This document shows positions 1 to 11,023 of a stretch of 64,000 nucleotides of DNA, piece after piece. Source of the DNA: Diphasiastrum complanatum (lineage: Eukaryota > Streptophyta > Lycopodiopsida > Lycopodiales > Lycopodiaceae); contig CM055097.1 in assembly GCA_029204225.1 (NCBI GenBank), forward strand, positions 73,279,716 to 73,343,715. Direction: 5' to 3'. The position numbers and the translations under genes are program-made. The notes under the pieces were generated by a model that was not told the DNA's origin, did no database searches, and saw nothing but the letters and a program-made list of their open reading frames with translations. Each line of letters starts with the position of its first letter. Positions within the stretch are counted from its first letter, which is position 1.

Positions 1-87
1 CATTAGCATCCAATTTGAATAACCTCCCTTGCTTGAAACCACTAGCAATACATTTTTCATCTTTCAAGATAGAACACCATTTGGCCG
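1..87 (-). pseudogene. Copia GAG-pre-integrase fragment
   Basis: Read on the minus strand, these bases encode a stretch containing KCIASGFKQGRLFKLDA, closely matching the fragment at about 57030-57125 (KCIASGIKQGRLFKLDA). This is the segment between protease and integrase in Ty1/copia polyproteins. It stops abruptly near base 87, where transposon copy A begins on the other strand, so the boundary is an insertion or rearrangement point. It extends leftwards out of the window. Confidence 0.75.
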
Positions 88-2012
88 ATGAGATTTTAAC
101 TGAAACTCACTAGGCTCTATCTTGACTTCTAAATCTATGAAATCAATATTAAATAATAACAAAATGAAAAAGATTAAGGCTTTAGTTATTGATAGCATTA
201 TGAATGAAGTTGAAAAAATATTAGACACTACATTGCTTTAGGGGGCATGAGACTTTTCTAGCATCAATAGGGAAGCATATGCAACAATGTTTAAGATGAT
301 AAAGGAGGCATTTGCACAGGTAAATATTACAAATCCCACGACCATTTCCAATCCCACGACCATTTCATCTTTTAAAAAAAAGAGACATGTTAAAATCAAG
401 GTATGCAGACAATAGTTGGTAATCCATCTCATATCACTGAGTGTATTGCTCAAAAGGAGAAATTCTAGCTTATAACAATTCCAACAATTTAATTATTGAC
501 ATTAATCAGTTATTAACATTCATCATAAATAATTTATGATATTACAAATGAGAATGTCAATAACAAGTTGATAGTTGTTCTCAAGTTAGATGAGTTTGAA
601 ATTATAAAAGGACAAAAAATGTCTCACGATCATGAATGGAGCACTTTCAAATTTAGAAGACTCAGAAGGCCTCAATTTTAGTGTTCAATCAGAAAATGAT
701 ATCTGGTGGTTGGCAGCATTTCAGGTATAGCAGTTCCTTCACATAATAAATAGGGATAATCATTTGAATATGGATTTCATTTGGAAAATCTTCTCTATGC
801 TTAAATTATGAGGCTAATCAATTATTTGTATTCTTTTATAGGTGATTAAAGAAGACCATGACATTCTCTCATGGATATTTAATAGAACATCATCTCCTAC
901 CACCATAAAAAATCACATGGAAGAAGTTCCACTCAATATTCTTGGAATTGGCACTTTCAACATTGAATGACATTTAGCAAGAGATCTGAAGACATTAAAA
1001 TGTATGTTCAATATATCCCATGACGCTAACTCTAAACACCCTTGTTTGTACTGCATAAAAACATCAAAAGACATGACAAGGAGTATAGGATTATCAAGAG
1101 ATCTAGAAAATCTCAATTGGAAACCTGTACTACCATTTCCTATAAGAAATGTTCATATCTGTACATTGCATTTCTATATCATTTGTACATCAATATTTGA
1201 AAATTTCTCTGTTCTCAAGTATTTCACCATGTTGTCTAACTTTTTCCAAACTTCTACTTTGTGTATACGAGTAGAATCTTCTTCTTCGAAACCTTGAGTT
1301 GCTTCAATAATTTCTTTCCAAACCATGTATTGAACCTTGGATTGTTTGCCAAAATAATTTCATAAAAATCTTCGAGCTTTGGATCCTCCAATGCTCAGCT
1401 TGCATGGAATATTTCCTATTTTACCAGATAGCTTGTCATCTTTTTTTTTATTTTAACGTGGCCTTTATGTAAGCCTGCTTTGGACAACACATCCTCTAAT
1501 CTGGAAATAGCTTCCTTCGCAGAGGCCTCTGGCTCGGAATTCCATGCAAACAAGATGTGAAGATATATTATTTTTTCTATAATACGATGTACAATGAATT
1601 GAAGCAGTTCAAAGTGCATGGGATGATGATCATATAACACATTATATGGTAAGATTTTGATTTTACACTACGATAGACACATATGTGCAATTGAAGTAGA
1701 TACTTTTGGTACTGATTTAGATTATATTTTTATGACATGCAACACATATTATGACATCATTCGACATTCTTTGCAAGAAATAGTGGAAGCCTTAGCATAT
1801 GGTCATCACAAGGAATGGAAAAATCTCATTGGCAAGCAAGAGTGGCATTTCATAAAAGTACACAACATGGCGGGACTAGCACAAAAACCAACTATATACT
1901 GCAACTTTTTCGATGGTTTTACAGAAGAATCCAAATTTGTCATAATACAAAATTGACGGATTATAAAAAATTTCAAAAAGCATGCAAATTTATACAAGCC
2001 AGTAGGCTATAA
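88..2012 (+). pseudogene. DDE-like transposase of H3/Ulp1 transposon, copy A, broken
   Basis: Damaged copy of the transposase also seen at 24038-25310 and 31387-30002. The N-terminal part lies at about 160-620 and ends in EFEIIKGQKMS. An exon ending SENDIWWLAAFQ stops at 724 at a GT donor; the intron is 725-841. The next exon (842-1176) holds HLARDLKTLKCM and HPCLYC, a paired-cysteine motif. The following 450 bases are inverted. Coding on the plus strand resumes at about 1629, has a GTAAG donor near 1640, and ends in an exon holding GMEKSHWQARVAFHKSTQHGG (about 1812-1874). Conserved D (LDES in copy B), D (DLKTLK) and E (GMEKSH) are candidate catalytic residues; this is inferred, not proven. 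Several stops, including TGA within the conserved GACDDS region, show it is dead. A 17-bp tandem duplication near 329-365 repeats NPTTIS. Confidence 0.7.
1177..1628 (-). other. Inverted exon block inside transposase copy A
   Basis: This block encodes transposase on the minus strand while both flanks encode it on the plus strand. Read on the minus strand it contains EKIIYLHILFAWNSEPEAS and LSKAGLHKGHVKI, matching EKLIYNHILYVWNTKPEST and LSKVGLHKGNVEI in copy B, where they directly follow VHICTLH. In copy A, VHICTLH ends at the left breakpoint near 1176. After the right breakpoint the plus strand continues with the next homologous segment and its splice donor. The simplest explanation is an inversion in place with little or no loss. 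Breakpoints are approximate to about 15 bases. Confidence 0.7.
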
Positions 2013-2072
2013 ACACGTAATGAAATTTTGTATATTAAATAAAAATATTTACAAAGTACAATTCAGCAATAT

Positions 2073-3594
2073 CTACTCTGCTTCGGATATTTTTTTCAAT
2101 GAAAGTTGCAACTTAGAATCATGCAACAATTTTCTTCTTTCGTATAGATCCAATAGCTCATAGTTTTCATGCTTACTAAAATTAACGTAACCAGCATACA
2201 ATGCAAAATGAGATGATTTGAACATGGAATTCACTAGTCCATATCTTAAAAATTTTAACCGCAATGGCTTTTTTTACAAAATTTATTTTATGCACTCTAT
2301 TGAAATTATGTCCTCCAAGAAAATGAGACAGTGCCTTGATTGCCATAATCATAGTCTCACCATATTGATGAAACATTAAGTGGGCAATACTTATCTCATT
2401 ATTCTTGAAGAACTTCAGATAGTGCTCCAGTGCATGATCTCTTGAAAATTCTCCAGCAGAAGATATCTGCCCTCCTCGACGAATTGCAAAATCATCAAGG
2501 AAAATTGTTTTCTGAAATGATAAAAAACAAAGTAAGCTCCAGTATATAATCTGACATAACGAATCTACTAGTACATGATAAGATACAAAAACTTATGCGT
2601 TCGACTTTGTCTTCCCTGATTACTGTCTCTCCATCAATATTATGTCCACTTTTCGATGTCAATATTGTTGGTGAATAGACAGTTGGTTGTGGAAAACCAA
2701 GTTGACTTTGGATTCTGAGAAACTCCTCCTCAGAAGGTAGATCATCTTCTTTGTTGCACATTTGCTCCACGACCATTTTCAAGCAATTTTTTCCTGAATA
2801 AAACTTATCATTATGTACATCCTCAACACCAGGGAGAAGATCATCAACATTAAAATCAATCATATCTGAAAATTCATCAAGCTCTTTGCTCAAAATGCAA
2901 AGAGTCTCAACTTCAGTGAAGTCAAAAACATCTGATATATCCGATATTGTCAAAAAAAAACTATTATATATATTATAAATAGGCAAAGTGATCAAAGATT
3001 TATCAGAAGGAGAAAGGGTAGTGGGTGTTCTAGGGCCTATAAATGATGTCCTATTTCGAGTAGGATCAAAATATGAACAATCATCTAAATTAACGCTCGT
3101 ATCAATAAAAAAAATATCTATATCTACAATCTTTGACTTTTCAGACTTTGTACCACTAGAAGAAGCAGCTTAAAAAATGGAAGGGACAGCTTCCGAATCG
3201 TCAAAAATATTTAACAAAAGAAAAAAAAACAAAAACAGACTGAAAATCAACAAATCTACATTTTTTTATTGTGAATTGGGCAGTCATCTACAGACTTGAA
3301 ATCATTATGTAACTTGGTAAACATTCTGTCAAGCTTAGCCTTATAGATATGCTTGTCGAGTGTCACCAGGTCCTGATAATGAATCATGTACTTATTTTGC
3401 GATCTAAATAATGGAGTACTGAGTAGGGAGTTGAATCTGAGATATATCTCAGAAAATGCCTCCATACCATGGCCCTCAATTATAGAAGGAAGAATAAAAA
3501 GAAAAGGAGAAAAAAGAGATTTGAAATACTCCAAACTATCAGTAATACCAAATTCATGAAAAAAAGAAAGCAAACTAGAATCAAAATTAGACAT
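2073..3594 (-). pseudogene. ORF2 of H3/Ulp1 transposon, copy A
   Basis: Homologous throughout to the open ORF2 of copy B (28469-29982). The likely start is the ATG at 3594 (MSNFDSSLLSF). An exon runs to the stop near 3256. A probable intron (GTAGAT donor near 3256, acceptor near 3173) joins to a second exon containing ISDVFDFTEVETLCILS and PSEEEFLRIQSQ. After an intron ending TTTCAG near 2510, the last exon has FLDDFAIRRGG, TMIMAIKALSHFLGGH and DLYERRKLLHDS. The last intron appears to have lost its GT donor (ATAAGT near 2597). A frameshift lies near 2240. I do not recognise the family: the protein is acidic, has no membrane segment, and its stop is convergent with the transposase gene about 60 bases away. 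Confidence 0.65.
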
Positions 3595-4234
3595 TTTAAG
3601 CAAAAACAACTGATGTAAAATTTCAAATATCGCTCTCAAGCACAAACTGCAGGTCAGGCAAGCACCTCAAGGCAATGTGCACTCAAAAGAGATATTAGGA
3701 ATTAGAGTATTGGATCCGAACGCGTGAACACAAACAAAAGAAATGAGATGCAATGCATGCTTGAATGCGATACCGGACGATCCAGTATCGGTTTCAGGCA
3801 CAAAATAGTCAACAGAGGGTAATCAGTGCAAACAATGCGCTTGAAATCAATATCCGGCCAAGAAATTGTAAATTTGCGTGAAAATTGGAGCCGAAATTGA
3901 CCTATTTACATAAAAAAATTTGCACATGTGGAGGAGTAGCAAAAAAACACGTGTTGAAGTGTGATTGGATAGAATTAATACGCGGTACATAGAATTAATT
4001 CGCACGTGGAGGAGTATAAAAAAAACATGTGTTGAACTGTCACATGCGAGAATGACACGCGTCGAAAAGGGATTCGTGCATGTGTTCCAGCCCACGTGGC
4101 CTCATAATTGAGTCATCATTGTCGGTACAGACATTCCACATGGATCAGTGAGCTGACAACACGTGTCTTTGGCCGTCTTTTCACACGTGCAAAAATTTCG
4201 TATATATAAGACCTCGCAATTTTCATTTTTTTTC
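3595..4234. promoter_or_regulatory. Bidirectional promoter between ORF2 and H3/Ulp1 gene, copy A
   Basis: The gap between the two divergent genes. A TATA box (TATATATAAG, 4201-4210) faces the H3 gene. A near-duplicate unit starts at 3922 (GCACATGTGGAGGAGTA) and again at 4002 (GCACGTGGAGGAGTA), about 80 bp apart. CACGTG or one-base variants recur through 3922-4200, including ACACGTGT near 3948 and 4160. Copy B has the same architecture with an exact 80-bp period, so the repeats belong to the element. G-box motifs are bound by plant bHLH and bZIP factors; which factors act here is unknown. Confidence 0.65.
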
Positions 4235-4289
4235 GCAGAATTTTTGGTTTTCGCTCCCAATATCGCTCTCAAGCGCGCCCTCTCACCGT

Positions 4290-5855
4290 GCAAGTGTCTG
4301 CCCTCTCACAGTACGCTCGAGACCGATACTGTTAGTAGTCCAATATCACTTTTGAGCACACATCTTGTTTTTACGGAATGTCACTCTGTCACTTGTTGGG
4401 CTGAATGTTCATTTTGCCTTGATAGCCATGCAGGCCTTATGGGGTGCTGCAGAAGATTTTCTGTCCCAATTTTTTTGAGGATACTTGTCTTTTGACAGTG
4501 CATGGTAAGCGTGTCACCATCATGCCAAAGGATTTGGTCATTCTCAAAAGGCTTCAGGACTGTTTTTCTGGTCTGCATGTGGATAACGCCAGCACCTCCA
4601 GAGACTTGTCTCTGGATAGAACTGACTTGTCAACTACTTCTAGGAGGAAGAGGAAGCAACATGTCTCCAAGAAGGCTGGATCTCGAAGGCCAGCTGCTTC
4701 TCTTTCTCCTAGAATTATCTCGGCCAAGAGACCCCATATCGTCCTGAGCTCTAAGTTAGATACTGGAGAATCTGACTCAGATCAAGAATCTTCACCTCTT
4801 CCTCCTCCTGTTATTCGTCCAACTCCTCAGCATGTTTCTTCGCCAAAAGTGTTGATTATTCAAGAGGAGCTCGACAAAATAACAGAGAAATCTGTAAATA
4901 TTGTTTTCACTTCTTTTTCTACTCCTGTACATAATCTTTTTGTAAGAATTCCATACGATCTTGCCCAAGTGTATTTTGATTCTGACCATTATAATCAATA
5001 CGAGGCCTACCTAGCTAATAAAATTGATCTTCTCGACAATTTTTTTGATTTTTTTCTTCTAGATACACGTACAAGCTTTAGATTAGGTCCCAAATTTTGT
5101 GCCGAGCTGAAAGATAAAGCCTCAGAAATTTCAGATGTAATAGTAGAAGCCGGAGTATCATTTTTGTAGAATAGTATTAGTTCCAATTCCCATGGTATAG
5201 TTTTTGTTTTCAGTCCATTTTTCGTATGAGCGATAAAGACAAAAGAAGCCAATTTTGAGAAGGCTGTATATTTTATCGAATGCAGTCCTGTGGCAAAATT
5301 TTATTTGATTCCATATAAAAATAAGTAAGGATTGATCTTTTGTTTTTGTTGCTTTAATCTGGATTGTTACATGTTTCATTGCTTTAATAAGTAAGGAATT
5401 CTTTCATAAATATGGATTTATTGATATTTGTATTTTGGTTGTTGCAGTCGACATTGGAGCCTAAACATTCTTTCTATAAAGATAAATAAGGAGGGAGTAT
5501 TAAATTTTCTGTGTGTAAAATTAAACTCAGCTACAAAGACACATAGAGAATTTAATTCTTTACTTTATGATGTCGTTTGGGAAATACCGACAATGGCAAT
5601 TTCAATTGGAGAGATAACCATTAGATCTCTCAAGGTATATTCAATTTATCTCTGATATGCATGTATTCCTTTTTTAGTTCAAATCTATCGTCATAGCATA
5701 AATAAAATTTCTATCATAATATTACTAATTTTCATTCTATATAGCAGTCAGTGCGTACAACAAAATGACACTTTTAGTTTTGTATGGTTCGTCATGTACA
5801 TACGAAGCTATTTTTTGAGTGGTATAATTTACAAGTGGATGTAGATATTGAAAAG
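4290..5855 (+). pseudogene. Histone H3-like/Ulp1-like fusion gene, copy A
   Basis: Histone H3 fold followed by a Ulp1/C48-like protease domain. From about 4373 the frame reads as the second half of H3 with no gaps: a region aligned to the H3 alpha-2 helix (AMQALWGAAEDFLSQ), then FEDT, then VHGKRVTIMPKD (about 4499-4534). A basic, then acidic and proline-rich linker (4600-4850) leads to a domain conserved with copy B (YLANKIDLLDNFFDFF). The protease part has FYLIPYKN, intron 5325-5447, HWSLNILSIKI (His codon 5452-5454), an Asn where Asp is usual, a second intron (5635-5747), and QQN followed by Ser at 5776-5778 where the nucleophile Cys is expected. The H3 N-tail is not readable: a frameshift lies near 4365, and in-frame stops occur at about 5167 and 5230. 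Ulp1 enzymes cleave SUMO-type modifiers; activity here is doubtful. Confidence 0.7.
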
Positions 5856-5974
5856 GTAATACTGTTCATTTGTAGTTCCTTTATTCTGATTCATATTTTT
5901 TTACTATCATTGTTTGTAATTTGCTGATTCTCATGTTTTGACGGTTCACTCTTGAGCCATATACTCCTGATGAT

Positions 5975-6285
5975 GATATAGATTTCGGCAAGAGTTGATC
6001 AGAACCTATGCCCAGAACGGTGTAAGCATTGCACCTGAGATCGAGGGCCCTCAAAAGCAAGCTGCTCCTACCTTAATAGCCTTTCAGCTTGCTCAGAATG
6101 CAGATCTTATTTTATATGATAAAAAAGGAATAAAAGTCCTTCCTAATATAGAGGAAGGCAATATTATAGCAGAGAGTCCTCTTGTCTTAAAAGGCATTGA
6201 GGCCCTTCCTGAAATAGAGGAAGACGAGATTATAAAAGGAGTTGTTCCCTTATTAGTTCTTAATACTGATAAAGATTGTAAATAG
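5975..6285 (+). CDS. Acidic repeat exon or small ORF downstream of H3/Ulp1 gene
   Basis: Open frame of about 100 codons just after the last recognisable protease exon. It contains an imperfect repeat: KGIKVLPNIEEGNII and KGIEALPEIEEDEII about 22 residues apart, with an earlier related APEIEG. It could be the C-terminal exon of the H3/Ulp1 gene or an unrelated ORF. No good ATG begins it, so an upstream splice acceptor is more likely than a free start. No copy-B counterpart was found, because the corresponding part of copy B seems deleted. Confidence 0.35.
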
Positions 6286-6289
6286 AGAT

Positions 6290-6755
6290 ACATAAAAAAA
6301 AAAGATACAATCATTTTACATGTAAACAACTCGTTTATGGGTTTTTTTTATTGATATCAATATAGATTCTTACAATCAGGTTGTGTCCATAGTGTAATAC
6401 TAGAATGCAATTTTCTATATTGATAAAAAGACATGATGATTGGCATGTATTTGCTGATAGTGAATCTCAATGTTCTTCCATAAGTTGGATTGTTTCGTCA
6501 ATATCTCTGCATTTGATCTCGAGCTCATGTCTTTTACGTACCTACATAAAACTAATAGAAAGCTAGTTACAATTAGTACAGAGATTGTATTAGAAAGTTT
6601 TGATTGAAACTATTGATAAAAGATCAAGTGTTTACAGTTACTTACGAGTTTACCATTGAAAATAAATCTGAAGTCTGAAAGTACATCATCTTGTAGGAGC
6701 AATAGTTCTCACCTGATGTAGTTTAGACTCCAATCTTCTTCCACCTCAACACACG
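6290..6755. other. No recognisable gene
   Basis: AT-rich stretch after copy A. The right terminal repeat of copy A, expected as a GGGCCCT block followed by CCCCT, was looked for here and not found, so the right end of copy A is undefined. Confidence 0.5.
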
Positions 6756-6983
6756 TCAAAACGGCATCATTGTATATAATTTTAATATTTTTTTGTTTTG
6801 AATGTACACTGGCTTCCAAGTCTTGATCAAGTGGCACCCATTTACCTTTATTGTTTTTCCATCTTTGATAATGGAAGCATAAGCTCTGTGAAAGTACTGT
6901 AGTTTAGGACCATAAATGGATCTACAAAACATCCACAAGAGTGATTGGATGCTTGCTAAACAATCTATCAAAAAGCTGGACAC
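6756..6983 (-). pseudogene. Possible gypsy integrase C-terminal fragment
   Basis: A short minus-strand frame contains FHRAYASIIKDGKTIKVNG, resembling the end of plant Ty3/gypsy integrases (typically a tail like DGKTFKVNGQRLK). No other gypsy domain lies next to it, so this is a tentative fragment call. Confidence 0.3.
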
Positions 6984-7059
6984 AAAAAAATTGATCTAGA
7001 TTGGCAATTTGACAAACAACAAGCATTAACAATCAAAAGCATTGATAAACATTGATATT

Positions 7060-7587
7060 CGAGCCCACACGTGTGTACTAAAGGCTGTAGTATGGCCTTC
7101 AACCTAAGAAACAAGTAGAAATTGATTTGGTTTCATTTGGATCACAAAAACTCAATGTACATAGTGAACTAGCTTGAGATTGCCAATGAGCTCTAGGGAT
7201 TTTCTATCTTCTCACTATGAGAGCTTGGAATACATAGCAAATTCTACTTCCTTCTTGAAGTTAGGTGGATTTCCAGGATGTAATAAGGAATTTAACTCAC
7301 TCTTCTTGTCCTAAAATGAAACCCTAGCCTAGATCCTAGACTTATGCTTGGGAGGTAGCTAGTTGGTCAAATTTTCACGTTAAACTTAGGTGTAGGTCCT
7401 ATAATGTAGGGATGACCACCAAATAGACATGACCAACTCTCTTGAATTGACCTAAACTACATTAGGAGTGGGTTTCCACATGGCATTTTGGCCATACTTG
7501 TGTGAAAGCCAATTATGTACAAAAGTTACACTATTCTTCATGGTTTTTGATCAAGCTAAATTTGCCAATTTTTGGCAATTCTTCACA
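7060..7587 (-). repeat. 3' LTR of deleted copia (outer end approximate)
   Basis: The inner edge is defined by the purine tract and the TGTGAAGAATTG start on the minus strand, shared with the copia at 48441-54533. It contains CACACGTGTG near 7070 and a 17-bp palindrome at 7562-7578 (TTGCCAATTTTTGGCAA). Confidence 0.5.
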
Positions 7588-7798
7588 CTCCTCCTCAAAT
7601 TTAGCTTGATCTATCTACAACTCCCTTGCTAGATGAATGAATGCTTTTAGAAGTTTCCAAAAAGTCCAGCTACAAACAAGGAACTTTTGAGACTCCAATA
7701 GAGAATGATGTCCATGAAGGATCTTTCACCACCTCTTAAAGGATCCCTTACAAGATGTTCCACAAATGTGTCTATATACATGTAGCACACTTCAAAAA

Positions 7799-8176
7799 CT
7801 ATACATCATGCCAAGCCATGGATTCCAAGGCATTTTGTGCACTTGAAGATACATCAATTAAAATATTAAGTGCATACATAATGTTGCCAAAGACAACTTG
7901 CCTTGCTTGATCCATATGATTGAGCCTAGATGGCTCCATCTTGATACGCAAGGTTCTTCTTGGAGTCCTTGGATCTTGAGCTTGATCCTCCACTTGACTT
8001 GACTCCAAAACATCAATGAATTGAATAAGGTGTTGATCCAAAGGTGCTTCTTCAAGTTTACAAATCTTCCACTCTTGAAAGATCACATTTCCACTATTGA
8101 CAAATTCTTTGGTTGAAAACAAGTAGATTCTACAATATCTACTTGAAGAGCAAAACACTACCATTATTCCTGTCAT
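7799..8176 (-). pseudogene. Copia integrase-end to RT-start fragment
   Basis: Frame on the minus strand with RIYLFSTKEFVNSGNVIFQE, the usual copia sequence after the integrase core, then TPRRTLRIKMEPSRL and NIMYALN, which lead into RT in intact relatives. About 125 codons. The RT catalytic region is absent, so it is a remnant. Confidence 0.7.
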
Positions 8177-8199
8177 TGAAATAGGATAATCTTTGTTCC

Positions 8200-8960
8200 T
8201 TACATTGGAATGATCATGAACAAAGAATGTGTGCCCTTGTTGGTGTACAAGGCGTGAGAATCAGCTGAGGAACTTGAGGCTTCGTTCCTTCGCATGTCTT
8301 CCTGCAACAACATAGTGATGACTCTCAAAAGAGTCAACTCTGGATGAGTCATGATGATCATCACCCAACTATTGTAAGAACTTGACAAGCTCGTAAGCAG
8401 TTGCATCACTGCATCTTGATCGGCTTTGACAGATCTGACAGCGGCCCTTTGTCTTAGCAGGTTCTTGAATTGATTAATGTGATGCTACAGAGAATCACCA
8501 TTTGTCATCTTGAGGGAGTAGAATTTCTTCCTGAGATGTAGCTTAGAAGCTGCATCTTGCACTTCGTATAGCGTGCTCAAGATGTCCCAGCGATGTCTGA
8601 GCCTCGGATACATGTCTGATCTGTGTATCTGTGATGTTGAGGATGATCAGCGTGAAAGCCTTTCCATCCTTCAGCTTTCATCTGGCGACTGCCACGTCGT
8701 TCGCTTCAGGTTTCTCTTCTGCACCTGTAACAACGTCATACAATTCTTTTGCCATTAGTACAGTCTTCATCTTAAATTTTCACAGATGGTAATTGGCTCC
8801 ATCAATCTTGTCCATGAGAGGACTAGCTTTTCCTTGGAAATCCATGTGGAAGAATTAGTCTAAGTGATAGGAGAAACTATCAATGACTTAAGAATGAAAA
8901 TTTGATACTGAAAAATACAGAACAAGAAAATAATTACTCTATCGGCTAGTAGAGTCTTGT
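8200..8960 (-). pseudogene. Copia gag remnant
   Basis: The minus strand encodes LLTSLSSSYNSWVMIIMTH at 8350-8409, the conserved gag block of copia elements (UBN2-type), followed by LLQEDMRRNE. The upstream gag portion up to the primer-binding site is only partly readable because of frameshifts. Confidence 0.6.
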
Positions 8961-8989
8961 AATGTGGGAGCTAATCAAACTATAAAGAT

Positions 8990-9002
8990 GGCTCTGATAC
9001 CA
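8990..9002 (-). other. Primer-binding site of minus-strand copia
   Basis: GGCTCTGATACCA on the plus strand is TGGTATCAGAGCC on the minus strand, complementary to the 3' end of plant initiator methionine tRNA. It fixes the orientation of the element and the inner edge of its 5' LTR at 9003. Confidence 0.85.
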
Positions 9003-9439
9003 TGTTGAGAGAGAGGGAGGAAGAATAAATGATGAACACGAATGAGAAACGAACTCGAACAAGAAACGAACAAGAAGGATGACCAATCATTGCCTGATGA
9101 TGCATTTGTGTAGCCGACATATGCAGCATCTCTAGTAAGCAAGAGCTCTCACAGAGAAATCTGAAGTTCCATCTTATTGAGACCAGGACACAAAAGAGTC
9201 TACGAGAGTTAGTTTGACTCCAGCGAGCAGAAGATTGGTTTAAGTGCTAAAAAAATCACTAAAAAGTGAAGATCCAGCAAATTCTTCTAGAAAGAACTCT
9301 CGTAGACCATTTCAATTGATTCAGAATGTCAATTTCCATCAGTGATGAAGCTTGCGAGAGTTAGTATAGAGATTTGGTGAAGATTAGGCCAAAATAAAGG
9401 TTTTAAACATCTACGATCCGAGTGTAGTGTAGCCCTAAC
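9003..9439 (-). repeat. 5' LTR of minus-strand copia, truncated by insertion
   Basis: Begins at the primer-binding site with a canonical LTR end (TCAACA on the minus strand) and runs to 9439, where the LTR of a second copia begins. The remaining part was not found after 14732. Confidence 0.55.
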
Positions 9440-10158
9440 TGTTGGATTTACTCTTCCTACTCTCCTAAATCCCAATTATAATCTGCCTCCATTCATGCTA
9501 CATATTTTTCTAACGTTGTCACATAGTCTGCATTTTTTATACGCAAATTTGCACAGACAAAAAAAAAGACGAATGAATTGCGACAATGTGTTCTTACACA
9601 GGTCATGGTGACAGGCGAAAAGGGGACACTACCTTATTGAATGCCAAAGGTGCCCTAACAGGTAAGGCACCCTATAAATCTTATCATAAGGCCATTTGTA
9701 AGAGTGACGCACTTTTGCGTCATCACCAACGTTCACTTCAGTACTGGCTGACGTTGCACCCTTTTCACCCTCACTCCATGCAGTTGCGCTAACAGATTGG
9801 ACAATGATTGCAGCCACCCACGATCTCCTATAGACAGCACATCCACTCTCTACTTTCGCATCTGCACACCTGTAATATTATGTATATATATTGGATACCA
9901 TCTGCGTATTCGATGATGATGATGAATACTGATGTAGCAAATGAGTCTAGAATAAGTGAAAGAGGTTTCATTCCTCATTATAGATAGAAATAAGCTTTGT
10001 AGGGCACGCAATTTTGTCCGCTACAGTCTTGTGCTCTACCGCATTATTGACTTGTATACTTGATATACTTAATCTAACAAAGTTCATTTGTTCTGCGTTT
10101 TAGATCTGTCAATATTGCTATGCTTATTCTTCATTCTATCTGATCTTTCTTGTTGCTC
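9440..10158 (+). repeat. 5' LTR of decayed copia
   Basis: Matches 14124-14732 for about 610 bases and then continues alone. The right edge is set at a weak primer-binding-site candidate (TGGTAATAGACA at 10163), so the end is approximate. The LTR is visibly diverged from its partner, so insertion is old. Confidence 0.6.
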
Positions 10159-10424
10159 TTTCTGGTAATAGACAATTACTTTTAGTCTTGTCTTTCGCGA
10201 ACAATTCGCGACTAATTATCAGTCGAGCATAGTCTAGCTCTTCGCAAATCATTCACGACAGATAATTTGTCTTGCAATTCGCGACAAATTATTCATCTAG
10301 CATTTCATCCAATTAAATATTTGGCTACGTAATCTAGAATGACTGTGATTTCTATCACTAAAGTTCTGTTCATTCTGATAGGCGTAGTCATGCTTACGAA
10401 GAGAGTCAAATAATTTATTCCGTT

Positions 10425-10560
10425 GTGCTCCTATTGGCTAATATTTATAGTAATCTATCCATTCATCTTGGACCCAACTTGATCCAAGGTCCACAAAAAG
10501 TACATTGGAAATCACAAGATTATGTGAGTCCAAAATTGGACCCAACTCTACCCCCAACAA
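10425..10560 (+). repeat. Foreign LTR-like fragment within copia leader
   Basis: Closely matches 41100-41230, including AAAAGTACATTGGAAATCACAAG and GTCCAAAATTGGACCCAACT. It lies between the copia 5' LTR and the remains of gag, so it is a second insertion or recombination product. Confidence 0.6.
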
Positions 10561-10599
10561 AAGTTGTGAATTGAGGGAGTTGATATGGAGAAGTGAGGT

Positions 10600-11023
10600 A
10601 GACCTGAATGCAAGAGAGATGGAAGAAGTGATGGTGATGGTAGGAATGGACGATGTGAGAGTGGTGACTGAATGAGGGGGTATGGGAGCAATAGGAGCAA
10701 ACGTGGTGGTGGTAATAGAGGGTTGAGTGGAAGAGGAAGCAGTGGTTGTGGAAGAAGCAAAAAGCTATCACCGCCAGACCAGAAACCAGCTCAGCACAAG
10801 GAATAGTCAAATCCGCAGACAAAGAAGAAGCTGTTTTGCAGATACTTCAAATGAAACAACCACAAAATACAAGGCTACAATACTTCAAGCGAAGAACAAC
10901 AGCAAAGGGTAGTCAAATCAAGTGGCAAATGTAGCTGCAGAAGCTCCACAGCTCATTCAAAAAGTGGATCATAATGTTTTCATGACCAACCATCAAGGAA
11001 CATCTGGCGACAGTTCTTGGTTC
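10600..11023 (+). pseudogene. Copia gag C-terminal remnant
   Basis: Gly/Arg-rich coding remnant (about 10690-10750) followed by a basic tail, in several frames, leading into the protease at 11024. This position and composition fit the C-terminal end of copia gag. The N-terminal gag is missing. Confidence 0.4.

Larger units (their letters stand above)
7060..9439 (-). mobile_element. Deleted Ty1/copia element, minus strand
   Basis: Order on the minus strand: LTR (9003 upward), primer-binding site (8990-9002), gag remnant, integrase-end/RT-start remnant, purine tract (7588-7600) and a 3' LTR ending at 7587. The LTR edge (CTTCACA followed by CTCCTCCT) is the same as that of the young copia at 49025-49040, so the families are related. 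Most of protease, integrase, RT and RNase H is missing. The 5' LTR is interrupted at 9440 by another copia. The outer edge of the 3' LTR is approximate. Confidence 0.6.

Noticed and set aside
6043-6052. GAGGGCCCTC palindrome as the terminal repeat of copy A
   Set aside because: It lies inside an open frame and lacks the AGGGG at offset 22 seen at both ends of copy B.
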